Assembly (NCBI GenBank): GCA_017472635.1
Contig: JAFUPU010000048.1
Span: 1 to 50,505, forward strand
Length of the DNA stretch: 50,505 nt
Direction: 5' to 3'
DNA from: Bacteroidaceae bacterium
GTDB taxonomy: Bacteria; Bacteroidota; Bacteroidia; Bacteroidales; Bacteroidaceae
The notes beneath the pieces were generated by a model that saw only the letters and a list, made by a program, of their open reading frames with translations, ran no database searches and had not been told where the DNA came from. The position numbers were made by a program, and so were the translations under genes. The first letter of the stretch is position 1. Each line of letters starts with the position of its first letter. Shown in pieces: positions 1 through 8,378 of the stretch.

Positions 1-2164
1 AGATATGGGAAAATTTGGGTCGTCTGAACCACGAAAGAGATACACCATGTAGCGGCAAAGCATAGACGAGTAAAGTGATGAGTGCCCATACCTCTTTAGG
101 ATCCCATCCCCAGTAGCGTCCCCAAGAGACATTTGCCCACACGGAACCGATGAAGATGCCTGTCGTCAGTAAGAATACGGCAGGATAAAGCAGCAATTGG
201 CTATACATCATCAATCTTTCTGCTTCGCGAGGAAAAAACAAAGCCCACACGCCATTGAGCAGGATGAAGGCAAACAAGGCATATGACATCATGATGACTG
301 ATACATGCAGACTTAGCCACGGTGATACGAGCACGGGCATCAACGGGGTTATCTGCGGATTCATCTCGCCTAAATATGAGACAAGCAGGGTAAAACCTGA
401 AAGCAGGAAGCCGAAGGCTATAGCCGGACGAAAACGGCGAGATATGAAAAGGGCAAACACCATGATGCAAAGGGCGAGGAAGAGCATCGTCTCATATCCG
501 TTGCTCAAAGGAATGCGTCCGCCTATGTACCAGCGGAGCAGGTAGCCTGTGAGGGCAAAAAGGAAGGAGAAAAGAAAAAGGAGGTTCATTCCCACTCTTC
601 CCCAACGGAAAAGAGGAACGGACCCCATTCTAACCTTTTCAAGAGGGAAAGAATGAAGCCCCCTATACAGAAGTTTTTTTATCCTGCCTTGTGGAGGAGT
701 AAGGGGAAGAGTACATAATAATAGTATCCCCATCGTCAGGTTAAACATAAAGAGTATCTTTGTGAACGGGATGCTGTTGTATAGCAACTCTGCCTCTATC
801 TTTACTTTACTTAGCGGCTTCACACTACCGTCTGTAGGAATTGGACGAATGAGGGTTCCATTTTGCAACATCATCACCAGTGCCACTTTCTCGTCCGTCT
901 CGATGATTGCTTTCTGTAGAGGTGAAGGCTTGTTTTTAGTTGAAGGATTGCCTGACAGACGAGTTGAAAAGTTGTTTTCTTCCATAATCTGACGCAATCT
1001 GTAGCCTGTTGCTTGTGACTCGTCACTCGAAGAAAACAAATCTACCATTCGTGCATATTCTCCCTTCAAACCTAATTGATGGCGAAGTTCACTGCTCTTT
1101 ATCCGAATAGCCGGCACGTAAGCCCATTCATCAGGATAGCGTTGCCAACTGAGGAGTATCTGTTCAGGTGTAAGGTCGCTGAACGACTCTTTGCCATAGA
1201 GTTTCTTCACAAAGTCGCGTGCCAAGGTGTTTAGGGGTACTATGCGGTCGTGGTAAATCACTTGCATCTCCCTTTTCTCTGCAGCTTCTTCTTGAGGGAT
1301 GATGGAGAGTGGTCTCGTTCCTTGAGCGAGAGTGGTGTCTGCAAAGGCGGAAAGCAGTATAATCGTAGAGACGAGGCGTACAGTGTCAGTCTGCTTGCTC
1401 ACCTTTCGTAGAAGCTGACGGAATCCTCCTTGCGGATGTAATAAAAAGGTAGTCATTGAGATGAACAGCAGCATATATCCGATATAGGTGATACCCGTTC
1501 CCCATGGGTCGTAATTTACACTCAGCCACGTGCCCCGTTTGTCCTCATCGTATGACGATTGGTAGAAACGGTACCCCTCGTGGTCGAGCACATTGTTCAT
1601 GGAGATGAGCTGTCTCTTTCTATCCTTCTCTGTGAGAGAGGGGGATTGAATAAACTGACTGGTTGTAACTTCTCCCTCGCAGGAAGGAATCAGGTGAGGT
1701 GCTATCTCCACAGCACTGACATAGTCAGCCGGAGCATCCGTCCCCGGATAATAGTTGATATAAAACGTGTCGAGCGTCAAGGAAAAAGGTAAGTCGCACA
1801 TTATCCGCGACTCCTCCTCAATGTATTGAATGGAGGGGACTCCCATGCGCAAGTGTATCATTCCCTTACTGCTTGTAAGGTATGACGTGAGTGCACCAAC
1901 CAATATCACAACAAAAGAGAAATGGAGCAAAATTTTCGGTACCACCTGAAAGTTTTTTTTCTCAGACAGGGAAAAAATCATGAGCACACTAAGTACTGCC
2001 CAAAGTATCATGAATGGTACCGAGTGATAGATGTGTTTGGTGACGAATGCAGTACCTTGCGAATGCTCTATCAGGGTGGCTATGGCTAACACTGCAGTGA
2101 GCAACAGGTAAAGCGTCAAGATTACACTTCTTATGATTTTTCTGCCTGTCTTATTTAAATACAT
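1..2164 (-). CDS. ResB-CcsA fused cytochrome c biogenesis protein (partial, 3' end off window)
   Basis: The minus frame opens at an ATG at 2164 and stays open to the left edge (about 721 codons seen), so the C-terminus is missing. Three hydrophobic segments lie within the first 95 residues. A soluble, ResB-like region follows (GYRFYQSSYD near residue 190), then another membrane helix, a long soluble part, and a CcsA-type membrane domain. The heme-handling WWD motif of CcsA is visible at about residues 675-695 (WGRYWGWDPKEVW). Known role of the family: System II delivery of heme across the inner membrane and its attachment to CxxCH apocytochromes. It is the last seen gene of an operon that also encodes two c-heme lipoproteins, 30 bases after the Rid-like gene, so it probably matures them. 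ResB-CcsA fusions are usual in Bacteroidetes. Confidence 0.93.
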   Translation of the reverse strand, partial: MYLNKTGRKIIRSVILTLYLLLTAVLAIATLIEHSQGTAFVTKHIYHSVPFMILWAVLSVLMIFSLSEKKNFQVVPKILLHFSFVVILVGALTSYLTSSKGMIHLRMGVPSIQYIEEESRIMCDLPFSLTLDTFYINYYPGTDAPADYVSAVEIAPHLIPSCEGEVTTSQFIQSPSLTEKDRKRQLISMNNVLDHEGYRFYQSSYDEDKRGTWLSVNYDPWGTGITYIGYMLLFISMTTFLLHPQGGFRQLLRKVSKQTDTVRLVSTIILLSAFADTTLAQGTRPLSIIPQEEAAEKREMQVIYHDRIVPLNTLARDFVKKLYGKESFSDLTPEQILLSWQRYPDEWAYVPAIRIKSSELRHQLGLKGEYARMVDLFSSSDESQATGYRLRQIMEENNFSTRLSGNPSTKNKPSPLQKAIIETDEKVALVMMLQNGTLIRPIPTDGSVKPLSKVKIEAELLYNSIPFTKILFMFNLTMGILLLCTLPLTPPQGRIKKLLYRGLHSFPLEKVRMGSVPLFRWGRVGMNLLFLFSFLFALTGYLLRWYIGGRIPLSNGYETMLFLALCIMVFALFISRRFRPAIAFGFLLSGFTLLVSYLGEMNPQITPLMPVLVSPWLSLHVSVIMMSYALFAFILLNGVWALFFPREAERLMMYSQLLLYPAVFLLTTGIFIGSVWANVSWGRYWGWDPKEVWALITLLVYALPLHGVSLSWFRRPKFSHI

Positions 2165-2194
2165 TTCTCCTTTTTTTAAAGCGTAAATAATGTA

Positions 2195-3322
2195 TTAAAG
2201 CTTTTCAAACCCTTCATTTACGACCTGTTTCACCGCCATACATTCCATCTCTATGAGCCAGCCAGGACGGCAGACAGGGGCGAGCAGGAATATGGTGGGG
2301 TGGGTGGGGAAACGTTCCTCAAACATACGTCGTACAACCGTGTAGTCAGCTGCATCGCGCAGGTAGACAATGAGATGAGCCACATCGTTGAAAGTGCATT
2401 CAGCTTCAGCTAACAGCGTTTCTACATTTTCCCACATCCGTAAGGTTTGGCAGCGTATGTCTCCCGGATACATCACCTCGCCACGGTTGTTGATACTGGC
2501 AGTTCCGGAGATGAGCACATGCCGACGGTCGCCATAATTGATGGCGGTGCCTCGCTCGAAACTTACACCATATTCGTAGGTGGGATTCAAGTGGGTGGGG
2601 GCGTAGAGGAATTTTATTTGTTCGGGTTTCACTCCATCGATAGCGTAAGTGTCCATTGTTACCAACACCTTTGTGTCAGCATGTCTGCCTGCAATGCCTG
2701 TACTGGTAATGAAATGTGTCTTTTCAGTCAACTCTTGGGTGGCGAATACATCATTCCTACCCTTCACTACACCGGCATAGTTTACATCTACGTTTTGCAC
2801 GAAAAACCAAGTACGCACACAATGGTCTGCCAATCGGCACCCTTGCTCGTTCAGTAGCAAAGCGTAGTCGTTGAGCAATAGACGCGTCTGATATTCCGAG
2901 GTGCTGGCATGGTTCATTGCTGTTGCTCCCCACAGGTGCCGGTATGCTCCATGCTTTACTTCATACAACCCTCCAGGTAATGCACGCGTCTGTACCTCCG
3001 TCATAAGATAAACCCATAGAGCGATTTTTGTACCATCCAATGGGGGTTGTTCTACAATCGAAAGGGCACATCCTGTGTGTTCCATCTCCTGTGTCATCAG
3101 GTAATCAGCCTGATTGGCTGCATCACTCAAGAAGTAACGCTTGAATACGGCTACGCTTCCCTTGGCATCATGCTGCATGAGGTCGTCATAGGCAATTGAC
3201 AAGGCTTCCACTTGTTCGGGATAGCTTAGTGTAGGGTCGGTTACGTGAATCATGGCGTGCAATTCTGTCACTCCATCCGTGGTGTTGAATTTGAAGAGTT
3301 CTATCTTTGTCTTGTTTATCAT
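2195..3322 (-). CDS. Rid/YjgF-like (FkbO/Hyg5-type) protein of unknown reaction
   Basis: This 375-residue soluble protein has no signal peptide. The last 130 residues carry a Rid (YjgF/YER057c/UK114) fold pattern: YGDRRHVLISGTASINNRG, then WENVETLLAEAECTFNDV and HLIVYLRDAADY. The length and two-part layout resemble the chorismatase FkbO/Hyg5 group, in which the C-terminal domain is Rid-like; I cannot see that the chorismatase catalytic residues are kept. The gene starts 9 bases after the stop of the cytochrome c lipoprotein and ends 30 bases before ccsA, so it is certainly co-transcribed with c-type cytochrome genes. Its role there is unclear: it could make or break a small cofactor or quinone-like compound, or detoxify a reactive intermediate. 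The family assignment is firm for the C-terminal half; the function is open. Confidence 0.8.
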   Translation of the reverse strand: MINKTKIELFKFNTTDGVTELHAMIHVTDPTLSYPEQVEALSIAYDDLMQHDAKGSVAVFKRYFLSDAANQADYLMTQEMEHTGCALSIVEQPPLDGTKIALWVYLMTEVQTRALPGGLYEVKHGAYRHLWGATAMNHASTSEYQTRLLLNDYALLLNEQGCRLADHCVRTWFFVQNVDVNYAGVVKGRNDVFATQELTEKTHFITSTGIAGRHADTKVLVTMDTYAIDGVKPEQIKFLYAPTHLNPTYEYGVSFERGTAINYGDRRHVLISGTASINNRGEVMYPGDIRCQTLRMWENVETLLAEAECTFNDVAHLIVYLRDAADYTVVRRMFEERFPTHPTIFLLAPVCRPGWLIEMECMAVKQVVNEGFEKL

Positions 3323-3331
3323 ATCTTTTTT

Positions 3332-4039
3332 TTAGTCATTAGCTATATTGTTTATCCATGTTCTCACAATGTCATGCATAGCAGTGCTCATCACCATGTT
3401 TGAGTGATCTTGTTTCCAAGTGCTACTTATGTCGGTGGCTATTGTCTGGTAGAGTACGCTGGTGCCGGCATCTCCTGGATTAACCAATAACATGCCATTT
3501 ATTAGTTGGGATGGTTCCCCGACCAATGCATCGTAGCTTTTCTCTTCGGTCAGGTAGAGACCGGCTCCGGCAAAAGTACTGGCTCCGTGACAACTTGTGC
3601 ATGTAGTGTTGAAGAGCTGTTCTTGTATGGAGGCATACACGCCGAGATTGATTGTGCCGACCTCCATTCGGATGGTGTCGGGAGCATTGAGACCGACTGC
3701 TTGAAAGGTCAATATGCGCTTGCGTAAGCGGTTGGTGACACACAACTCTACACGTTCTACCTCGTCATTGATGCCCGAGAGGACTACTTCGGTTTGTCCG
3801 TCATTGTCGGTTGTCACCGATTTGCTGATTATGGCATACTCGCTTTCGTTTGTAAATCCGGCAACCACTACGCTATATCCGTTTGTCCATTCATCGATAC
3901 CTGAGATGTTTCCTGTCAGTTTGACGATGCGTCCCTCTTCGGGGTGTATCATCTGGTTTTCATAAAGTCGACCATCATCGCATGAGGTGAGCAACATCAT
4001 CATGCATATGGTCATAGCCATTCCTTTTTTCTTTATCAT
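3332..4039 (-). CDS. mono-heme cytochrome c lipoprotein
   Basis: This protein of 235 residues begins with a short signal peptide and a lipobox, LTSC, with the lipidated Cys at residue 20. The next residues are Asp-Asp, matching the acidic signal that sends Bacteroidetes lipoproteins to the cell surface. Residues 30-135 are a beta-rich region of unknown family. A single c-heme site, CTSCH at 147-151, follows, with Met residues further on (MLLVNPGDAG, then NMVMSTAMHD) that could be the second iron ligand. It lies 20 bases after the porin and 9 bases before the Rid-like gene. It is likely an electron carrier in the envelope that works with the di-heme oxidoreductase encoded upstream. The heme site and lipobox are seen directly; the partner and the surface location are inferred. 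Confidence 0.88.
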   Translation of the reverse strand: MIKKKGMAMTICMMMLLTSCDDGRLYENQMIHPEEGRIVKLTGNISGIDEWTNGYSVVVAGFTNESEYAIISKSVTTDNDGQTEVVLSGINDEVERVELCVTNRLRKRILTFQAVGLNAPDTIRMEVGTINLGVYASIQEQLFNTTCTSCHGASTFAGAGLYLTEEKSYDALVGEPSQLINGMLLVNPGDAGTSVLYQTIATDISSTWKQDHSNMVMSTAMHDIVRTWINNIAND

Positions 4040-4059
4040 AGAAAATATGTTTATTCCTA

Positions 4060-5271
4060 TTAGAATGAATATTGCAACTGCACAATACCTGTGTGGGTTG
4101 AAAGTCCCAGATTGTCATTGTCGCGGTCGAGCTGGTCCTCATGCCCGGTGCGACCGATATATTGATACATGGCTTGTAGCTTCAGGTTGCAGTTCTTGAA
4201 GAAGTAGTTTACTCCCACGGCGGGCATGTTGAGGAAACCATCGGTGTCCATGCCGTTGCGGTTCATAAAGTCGTATCGCAGGGCGGCTTGTACGCGCGGT
4301 GCCACGAAGTATCCTCCCTGCACGTATCCGCCAAGGAAGTCGTACGTGTCGTCAATCTTCTGTCGGTCAGTAAAACTTACGTTCATATAATAGACCTCAG
4401 CGGCAAGGTATAGTCTGTTTTTCAACATGGCAAACTCCAGACCTGCCCGATAGTCGTTGGTGCTTTCGCTCTCGCTCTCCACGTTCATCGAAGTCGAAAC
4501 CCCCAGCATCCATTTGTTTTCGTTGAGGCGGTTGGGGTTACCTTGTGTGGCAGGCATCACTCCTTTGGGCATGAAGGTGAGTCGTCCGGCATAGAGGAGT
4601 GAGGGGATGTGCCAATCGTCACTGAAGGTTTTGGTTGCTGAGTTCACCGAGGCACCCGTACCATTCCAGATACCCACCTGATAGCCGAACTTGTCCGACA
4701 TCATGCCATGAAGTTCAACACCCAGGTCAAAGCCCATGCCCATCGTAGGAGTGACGGCATTGAGCGAGTGGGGGAGAATCACCGATGAAGTGAGCGAAGT
4801 AGGCAGAGCCGGCATCAGTGTTTCGCCCAAGGTGGTAAGATAAGCGTGACTGAAAGGTGTTTTGAACTTACCTGCGCGGATGGCCATGCGCTTGCTCAGT
4901 TGCACGTCGAACCACGCCTGTTGCAGGATTCCTCCACCCGAAGCTGCGGCATTGATGCAGAGGTTGAAGGTGACCCGCCCAAAAGCTTTACCGGTAAAGC
5001 CCAATACGGCATAAGGTATTGAGAACCCCGAGTTTGCCACGTTGTCTTGGTTGTAGGCTTTGTCCAACCCCTCGTCGTCGTACCAGCGGAAGTTTGCCGC
5101 TGTCTGTACCAGCAGGTAGGGTTTGAACACAAAATCACCTTTTTTTGTCTCGATGGCGAATCCTTCACGTCCTGCCAATGACACCACGCCATTCTCTGTG
5201 TCTGACTCGTATTGTGCCATGGCTCCCGTAGCAAGGGAGACGAGCATGGCGGAAAGTAGTATTTTCTTCAT
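4060..5271 (-). CDS. outer-membrane porin (phosphate-selective porin O/P-like)
   Basis: This 403-residue protein starts with a clean signal peptide (MKKILLSAMLVSLATGAMAQ), is followed by alternating beta-barrel sequence throughout, and ends in Phe as outer-membrane barrels do. Patterns such as AIRAGKFKTPFSHAYL and FDLGVELHGMM are typical of the O/P porin group used for small anionic or other solutes. It sits third in the imelysin/di-heme operon. A 212-base gap rich in repeats separates it from the gene upstream, whereas the next gene follows after only 20 bases. In this context it may let an iron compound or electron-transfer partner through the outer membrane, but the substrate cannot be read from sequence. 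Confidence 0.85.
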   Translation of the reverse strand: MKKILLSAMLVSLATGAMAQYESDTENGVVSLAGREGFAIETKKGDFVFKPYLLVQTAANFRWYDDEGLDKAYNQDNVANSGFSIPYAVLGFTGKAFGRVTFNLCINAAASGGGILQQAWFDVQLSKRMAIRAGKFKTPFSHAYLTTLGETLMPALPTSLTSSVILPHSLNAVTPTMGMGFDLGVELHGMMSDKFGYQVGIWNGTGASVNSATKTFSDDWHIPSLLYAGRLTFMPKGVMPATQGNPNRLNENKWMLGVSTSMNVESESESTNDYRAGLEFAMLKNRLYLAAEVYYMNVSFTDRQKIDDTYDFLGGYVQGGYFVAPRVQAALRYDFMNRNGMDTDGFLNMPAVGVNYFFKNCNLKLQAMYQYIGRTGHEDQLDRDNDNLGLSTHTGIVQLQYSF

Positions 5272-5280
5272 ATATATATT

Positions 5281-5470
5281 TTTTTTCTTTTAAGGAGTTA
5301 AAGGAGTTATCACTCGCTCCGCTCGTTAGGAGTTAAAGGAGTTAAAGCCGATAGTTTTGCTTACATGTAGGCATCCTCTTGTTTATCATAGTCGGAACTA
5401 TCGGCCAGCAAGCTTGCTTGCGATAACTCCTTAGGCTCGTTAGAGCCGATAACTCCCTTTAACTTCTTTT
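5281..5470. repeat. intergenic element with direct and inverted repeats inside the redox operon
   Basis: A 16-base direct repeat, ggagttaaaggagtta, occurs at 5294-5309 and again at 5329-5344. A 10-base inverted repeat, gccgatagtt / aactatcggc, sits at 5347-5356 and 5396-5405. Shorter complements of the ggagttatc type recur at 5422-5430 and 5448-5456 (gataactcc). Together they can fold the gap between the di-heme oxidoreductase and porin genes into a multi-arm structure. It could lower expression of the downstream genes or protect mRNA ends, or be a repeated palindromic element of the genome. It has no coding potential that I can see. Confidence 0.7.
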
Positions 5471-5483
5471 ATCTCCTTTTAAT

Positions 5484-6917
5484 TTACAATGATTCCAAAA
5501 ACTTTATCAACGCATCTCTGTCCTCCTTCGGCATCTGCTTGAAGAGGTTTTTTGAGGCTTCACCCTCACCACCGTGCCACATGATGGCTTCCAGCAGGTT
5601 GCGTGCGCGTCCGTCGTGCAGGAAGTAGGTGTGTCCGTTTACTTTCTCTTGCAACCCGATACCCCACAGGGGAGTGGTGCGCCACTCGTTGCCTCGGGCA
5701 AGTCCGCTCACGTAGTTGTCGTTGAGTCCTACGCCCATGATTTCCGACCCCATGTCGTGCAGCAGGAAGTCGCTATAGGGGTGAATCGTTTGGTTTCCCA
5801 ACCATGGGAGACCCGTGCCGTTCAGCAGGTTGGTGCCGCGCGGCTTGGTGTGCAGGGTGGTCACGTGGCACAGGTGACACTTGGCCTGGTAGAACATCTC
5901 TTCGCCGCGTTTCACCATGGGGTCGTTCACGTCACGCCGTGCGGGCACTCCCAAGGCTTGCATGTAGAGGTCCACATACTCCATGTCCTCGGTGTTGATG
6001 TCCAGCTGGTCGTACGAGAGTCCCATCATGCTTCCTCCCTGCATCTGGCTTTGCCCTTCGCATATTTCCTCGGGATAGCGGCTGTTGGTCACACCCATGT
6101 CACTGCTGAAACCCAGCTCCACGGTGAGGTCGGCATGTTGTGCTTTGTTGCCCGAAAGGCCGAGGCTCAATACGCCGCGTTCCATGATGTAGTTGGCCCG
6201 TCCGCTGATGCCGTATTCGGGGTAGTTGCTCTGTGCTGCCAGTCTCTCAATCTCATGCGGGTCGATAGCCATCATCTGTCCCATACCTACGTGTCGAAGG
6301 GGGATGCGTACCGTACAGAAGAGGTCTTCGGGTGCCACCGAGTCGGCATACCATTCGGTGATTTCATACTCAGGGTAGCACAATTCGTACTCTTCTCCAT
6401 CGGGGAAAGTGAAAGTCTCGTACTTGAGCGATGTCTTCAGTTTTCCCTCTGCCTCCACACCATAGATGGCTTGATCGTGAATCACCCGACCATAATCCTG
6501 AAAGAAGGCTCCATTCTTGCGCGTTACATAGATGAGCATAGCTGAGAAACCATAACTGCCCGACCCGCCTTCGCTCCACAGCGCTGGTCGTGTGCGTCCG
6601 GCATTGCGATGGCAGCTTCCACAAGAATAACCTGCATAGACAGGTCCGAGTCCTCCACCGTCGCCATTGGAGGTTGTGCGGATATCGTCATATAGTCCAT
6701 CGCCCGAATAGAAACGGCTGAGATATTTTCCTGAAAGCCAGTCTGCAGGTGAGTCGTAAGCCTTGGACGAGTTTACGAATATCGTGGATGTGCCGGCTGA
6801 CAAGGCGTACCCGTCGGGCACCACGATGTCGCGCACGTCCAGTCCTTCGTCTTCGCAGGCTGTCAGAGCCATCAGCGCGGCCAATGCGGTCAAGTTCAAC
6901 ATTTTTCTTTTCATCAT
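5484..6917 (-). CDS. di-heme oxidoreductase lipoprotein (DHOR / 'thiol oxidoreductase', DUF1111-like)
   Basis: The chosen start gives 477 residues; an earlier in-frame ATG at 6947 would put 10 residues before the signal peptide. The lipobox LTAC has its Cys at residue 21, followed by Glu-Asp-Glu, an acidic surface-export-like tail. Two c-heme sites are visible: CGSCH at 99-103 and CHLCH at about 346-350. The closing region, with LLHDMGSE, EWRTTPLWGIG and FLHDGRARNLLEAI, is characteristic of the DHOR family, which pairs with imelysins in iron-related loci. Here it follows the imelysin gene by about 100 bases and precedes the repeat-rich gap and porin. It is a probable envelope electron-transfer enzyme; its electron donor and acceptor are unknown. 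Confidence 0.9.
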   Translation of the reverse strand: MMKRKMLNLTALAALMALTACEDEGLDVRDIVVPDGYALSAGTSTIFVNSSKAYDSPADWLSGKYLSRFYSGDGLYDDIRTTSNGDGGGLGPVYAGYSCGSCHRNAGRTRPALWSEGGSGSYGFSAMLIYVTRKNGAFFQDYGRVIHDQAIYGVEAEGKLKTSLKYETFTFPDGEEYELCYPEYEITEWYADSVAPEDLFCTVRIPLRHVGMGQMMAIDPHEIERLAAQSNYPEYGISGRANYIMERGVLSLGLSGNKAQHADLTVELGFSSDMGVTNSRYPEEICEGQSQMQGGSMMGLSYDQLDINTEDMEYVDLYMQALGVPARRDVNDPMVKRGEEMFYQAKCHLCHVTTLHTKPRGTNLLNGTGLPWLGNQTIHPYSDFLLHDMGSEIMGVGLNDNYVSGLARGNEWRTTPLWGIGLQEKVNGHTYFLHDGRARNLLEAIMWHGGEGEASKNLFKQMPKEDRDALIKFLESL

Positions 6918-7016
6918 AGGTTTTCTTTTTTCGCTCAAAAGGCACACCCTATATCTCCTCTATGGAGACACAGGATGCGCCCGTCCTTATGTGTGCTTAT
7001 TTAATCTCTTTACAGT

Positions 7017-8204
7017 TCAATTCTTCGCTCTGCGCGGATTACCGTCCTTGAAGAGGAGATACTCCAAGGTGTGGAAGCCACGCACGCTCTGTGCGGCCTC
7101 TTTAGCTTCGTCACCGTCTTCATCGCTCCAGTCGAGATCGTCGAAGTTGCCCGAGGTGAGGATTTGCACGATAGCATCCTGATCGAGCGGCCAGCTGTCC
7201 ATGTTGGGGTCAAGTCCGAGTGCATCTACGGGGCCGAAGAGGAAGGCTTCGCTCTTCTCCCAAGGTTCGCGGGCAGCCAACCAGGCATCGCAGGCAGCTT
7301 CGAATGCTTCGTTTGTGGGGGTGGTGGCCAGAGCCACAACCTTGCTATACAGGTTGCTGTTCTTCTCCATCAGGTCTTTGTAGGTGGGCAGTACCACGGC
7401 ATCCACGTAGTTGTCAACCACGGCATCGAGAACCTCTTCGCTGAGGGCATTTCCGGTCACGATTGTGCGCAGCTTGATGTTCATCACGTCCACCAGTTCC
7501 TTGCAGGCTGCCATGGCCGCACGTGCCTCGTCGCAATTGATATGGTTGCGGAAAGGCTGAGGAATGGCCTGAATGGCAGCAGCAGTCCGGTTGATGACAG
7601 CCACCACTTCTGCATCCAAGTCTGCATCAGCAGCCTTCACTACGGCAGACAGCGAGTTTTCATTGACTGTGCCGTCGAGCGAACCGAAGTAGGCGTTTCG
7701 GATAGACCAGATGTTGTTGGTATAGTCATCGCGTGAATGCCAACTGTACCATGACTCCACGGCATAGAGGGCACTGGTGATGTCGCCGCTGTTGTAGAGG
7801 TTGTAGGGTTCGCCAATCTTGGCATTTCCCACCTCATCGGCAATGGTCACACAGCCGTCGAGAATCTCTTCCACACAGTTGCGTGCAGATTCGTAGGGGG
7901 GGCGGGTGTGGTTCTTGAAACTCTGTGCATAAGCCTCACCGCCTTCGTAGCTGGTGTTCCAGGCTTCATAGAGTGTGGTGGCGTCTGCCTTGAGCAGGTA
8001 GGCCACCTGCTTCATGTAGTTGTGCCAGCTGTCGGCATTGGCAGCACTGTAGTCGAGGTCGGCTGAAGATTCGTTTCCTTCAACATTCTCATTGCCACCA
8101 GAGGGATCAGTTACGGGGTCGTTATCATCGTCCCCACACGAAGTTACTCCTACTTGGAGTGATACAGCCACAAGGGCCATCCAAAAAATGTTTTTAGCTT
8201 TCAT
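7017..8204 (-). CDS. imelysin-family lipoprotein (IrpA/peptidase M75-like)
   Basis: This 395-residue lipoprotein has lipobox VTSC (Cys at about residue 23) followed by Gly-Asp-Asp-Asp, a strong match to the acidic surface-export signal. The remainder is mostly alpha-helical, as expected for the imelysin fold. The family motif GxHxxE is present as G376-F-H378-T-L-E381, very near the C-terminus. Further family-like segments are AREPWEKSEAFLFGPVD and LGLDPNMDSWPLD. Imelysins bind metal and are tied to iron uptake; the family name peptidase is historical. It is the first gene of the operon, downstream of a well-formed promoter at 8282-8313, and therefore sets the theme of the locus: iron. Confidence 0.92.
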   Translation of the reverse strand: MKAKNIFWMALVAVSLQVGVTSCGDDDNDPVTDPSGGNENVEGNESSADLDYSAANADSWHNYMKQVAYLLKADATTLYEAWNTSYEGGEAYAQSFKNHTRPPYESARNCVEEILDGCVTIADEVGNAKIGEPYNLYNSGDITSALYAVESWYSWHSRDDYTNNIWSIRNAYFGSLDGTVNENSLSAVVKAADADLDAEVVAVINRTAAAIQAIPQPFRNHINCDEARAAMAACKELVDVMNIKLRTIVTGNALSEEVLDAVVDNYVDAVVLPTYKDLMEKNSNLYSKVVALATTPTNEAFEAACDAWLAAREPWEKSEAFLFGPVDALGLDPNMDSWPLDQDAIVQILTSGNFDDLDWSDEDGDEAKEAAQSVRGFHTLEYLLFKDGNPRRAKN

Positions 8205-8281
8205 TCTTTCTCTTTTACTTTACTTAATTACTGATTTACTTCTTACAATCGGCTCCGGATTTTCCGTTTGTTTTCCGGGTG

Positions 8282-8317
8282 CAAAATTACAGCCTTTTGT
8301 GCGCTCCTACAATACCG
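8282..8317 (-). promoter_or_regulatory. Bacteroides-type promoter of the imelysin operon, with GTATTGT motif
   Basis: On the minus strand the -7 element is TAATTTTG (8289-8282), continuing as TAATTTTGCACCC. The -33 TTG is at 8313-8311, 21 bases upstream, within GGTATTGTA (8317-8309). The predicted transcript starts near 8275, 70 bases before the imelysin ATG. The GTATTGT word recurs at the same place in the two other promoters of this locus. Confidence 0.8.
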
Positions 8318-8378
8318 AAATGTTAGGCTTTTTAAAGTACAATCGTATCTCTTTGGTCACTATATTTTGGTATATTTG

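Noticed and set aside
5294-5344. Repeated 16-base unit considered as a CRISPR array
   Set aside because: Only two copies, a 19-base spacing, and adjoining inverted repeats; no cas genes are present.
5574-6545. A 323-codon open frame on the plus strand opposite the di-heme oxidoreductase gene
   Set aside because: It is antisense to a clear family member with heme motifs; its His/Val-rich translation resembles a frame shadow, and no promoter or start context supports it.
7071-7736. A 221-codon plus-strand frame opposite the imelysin gene
   Set aside because: The minus strand encodes a recognisable imelysin; the plus translation has no signal, motif or family pattern.
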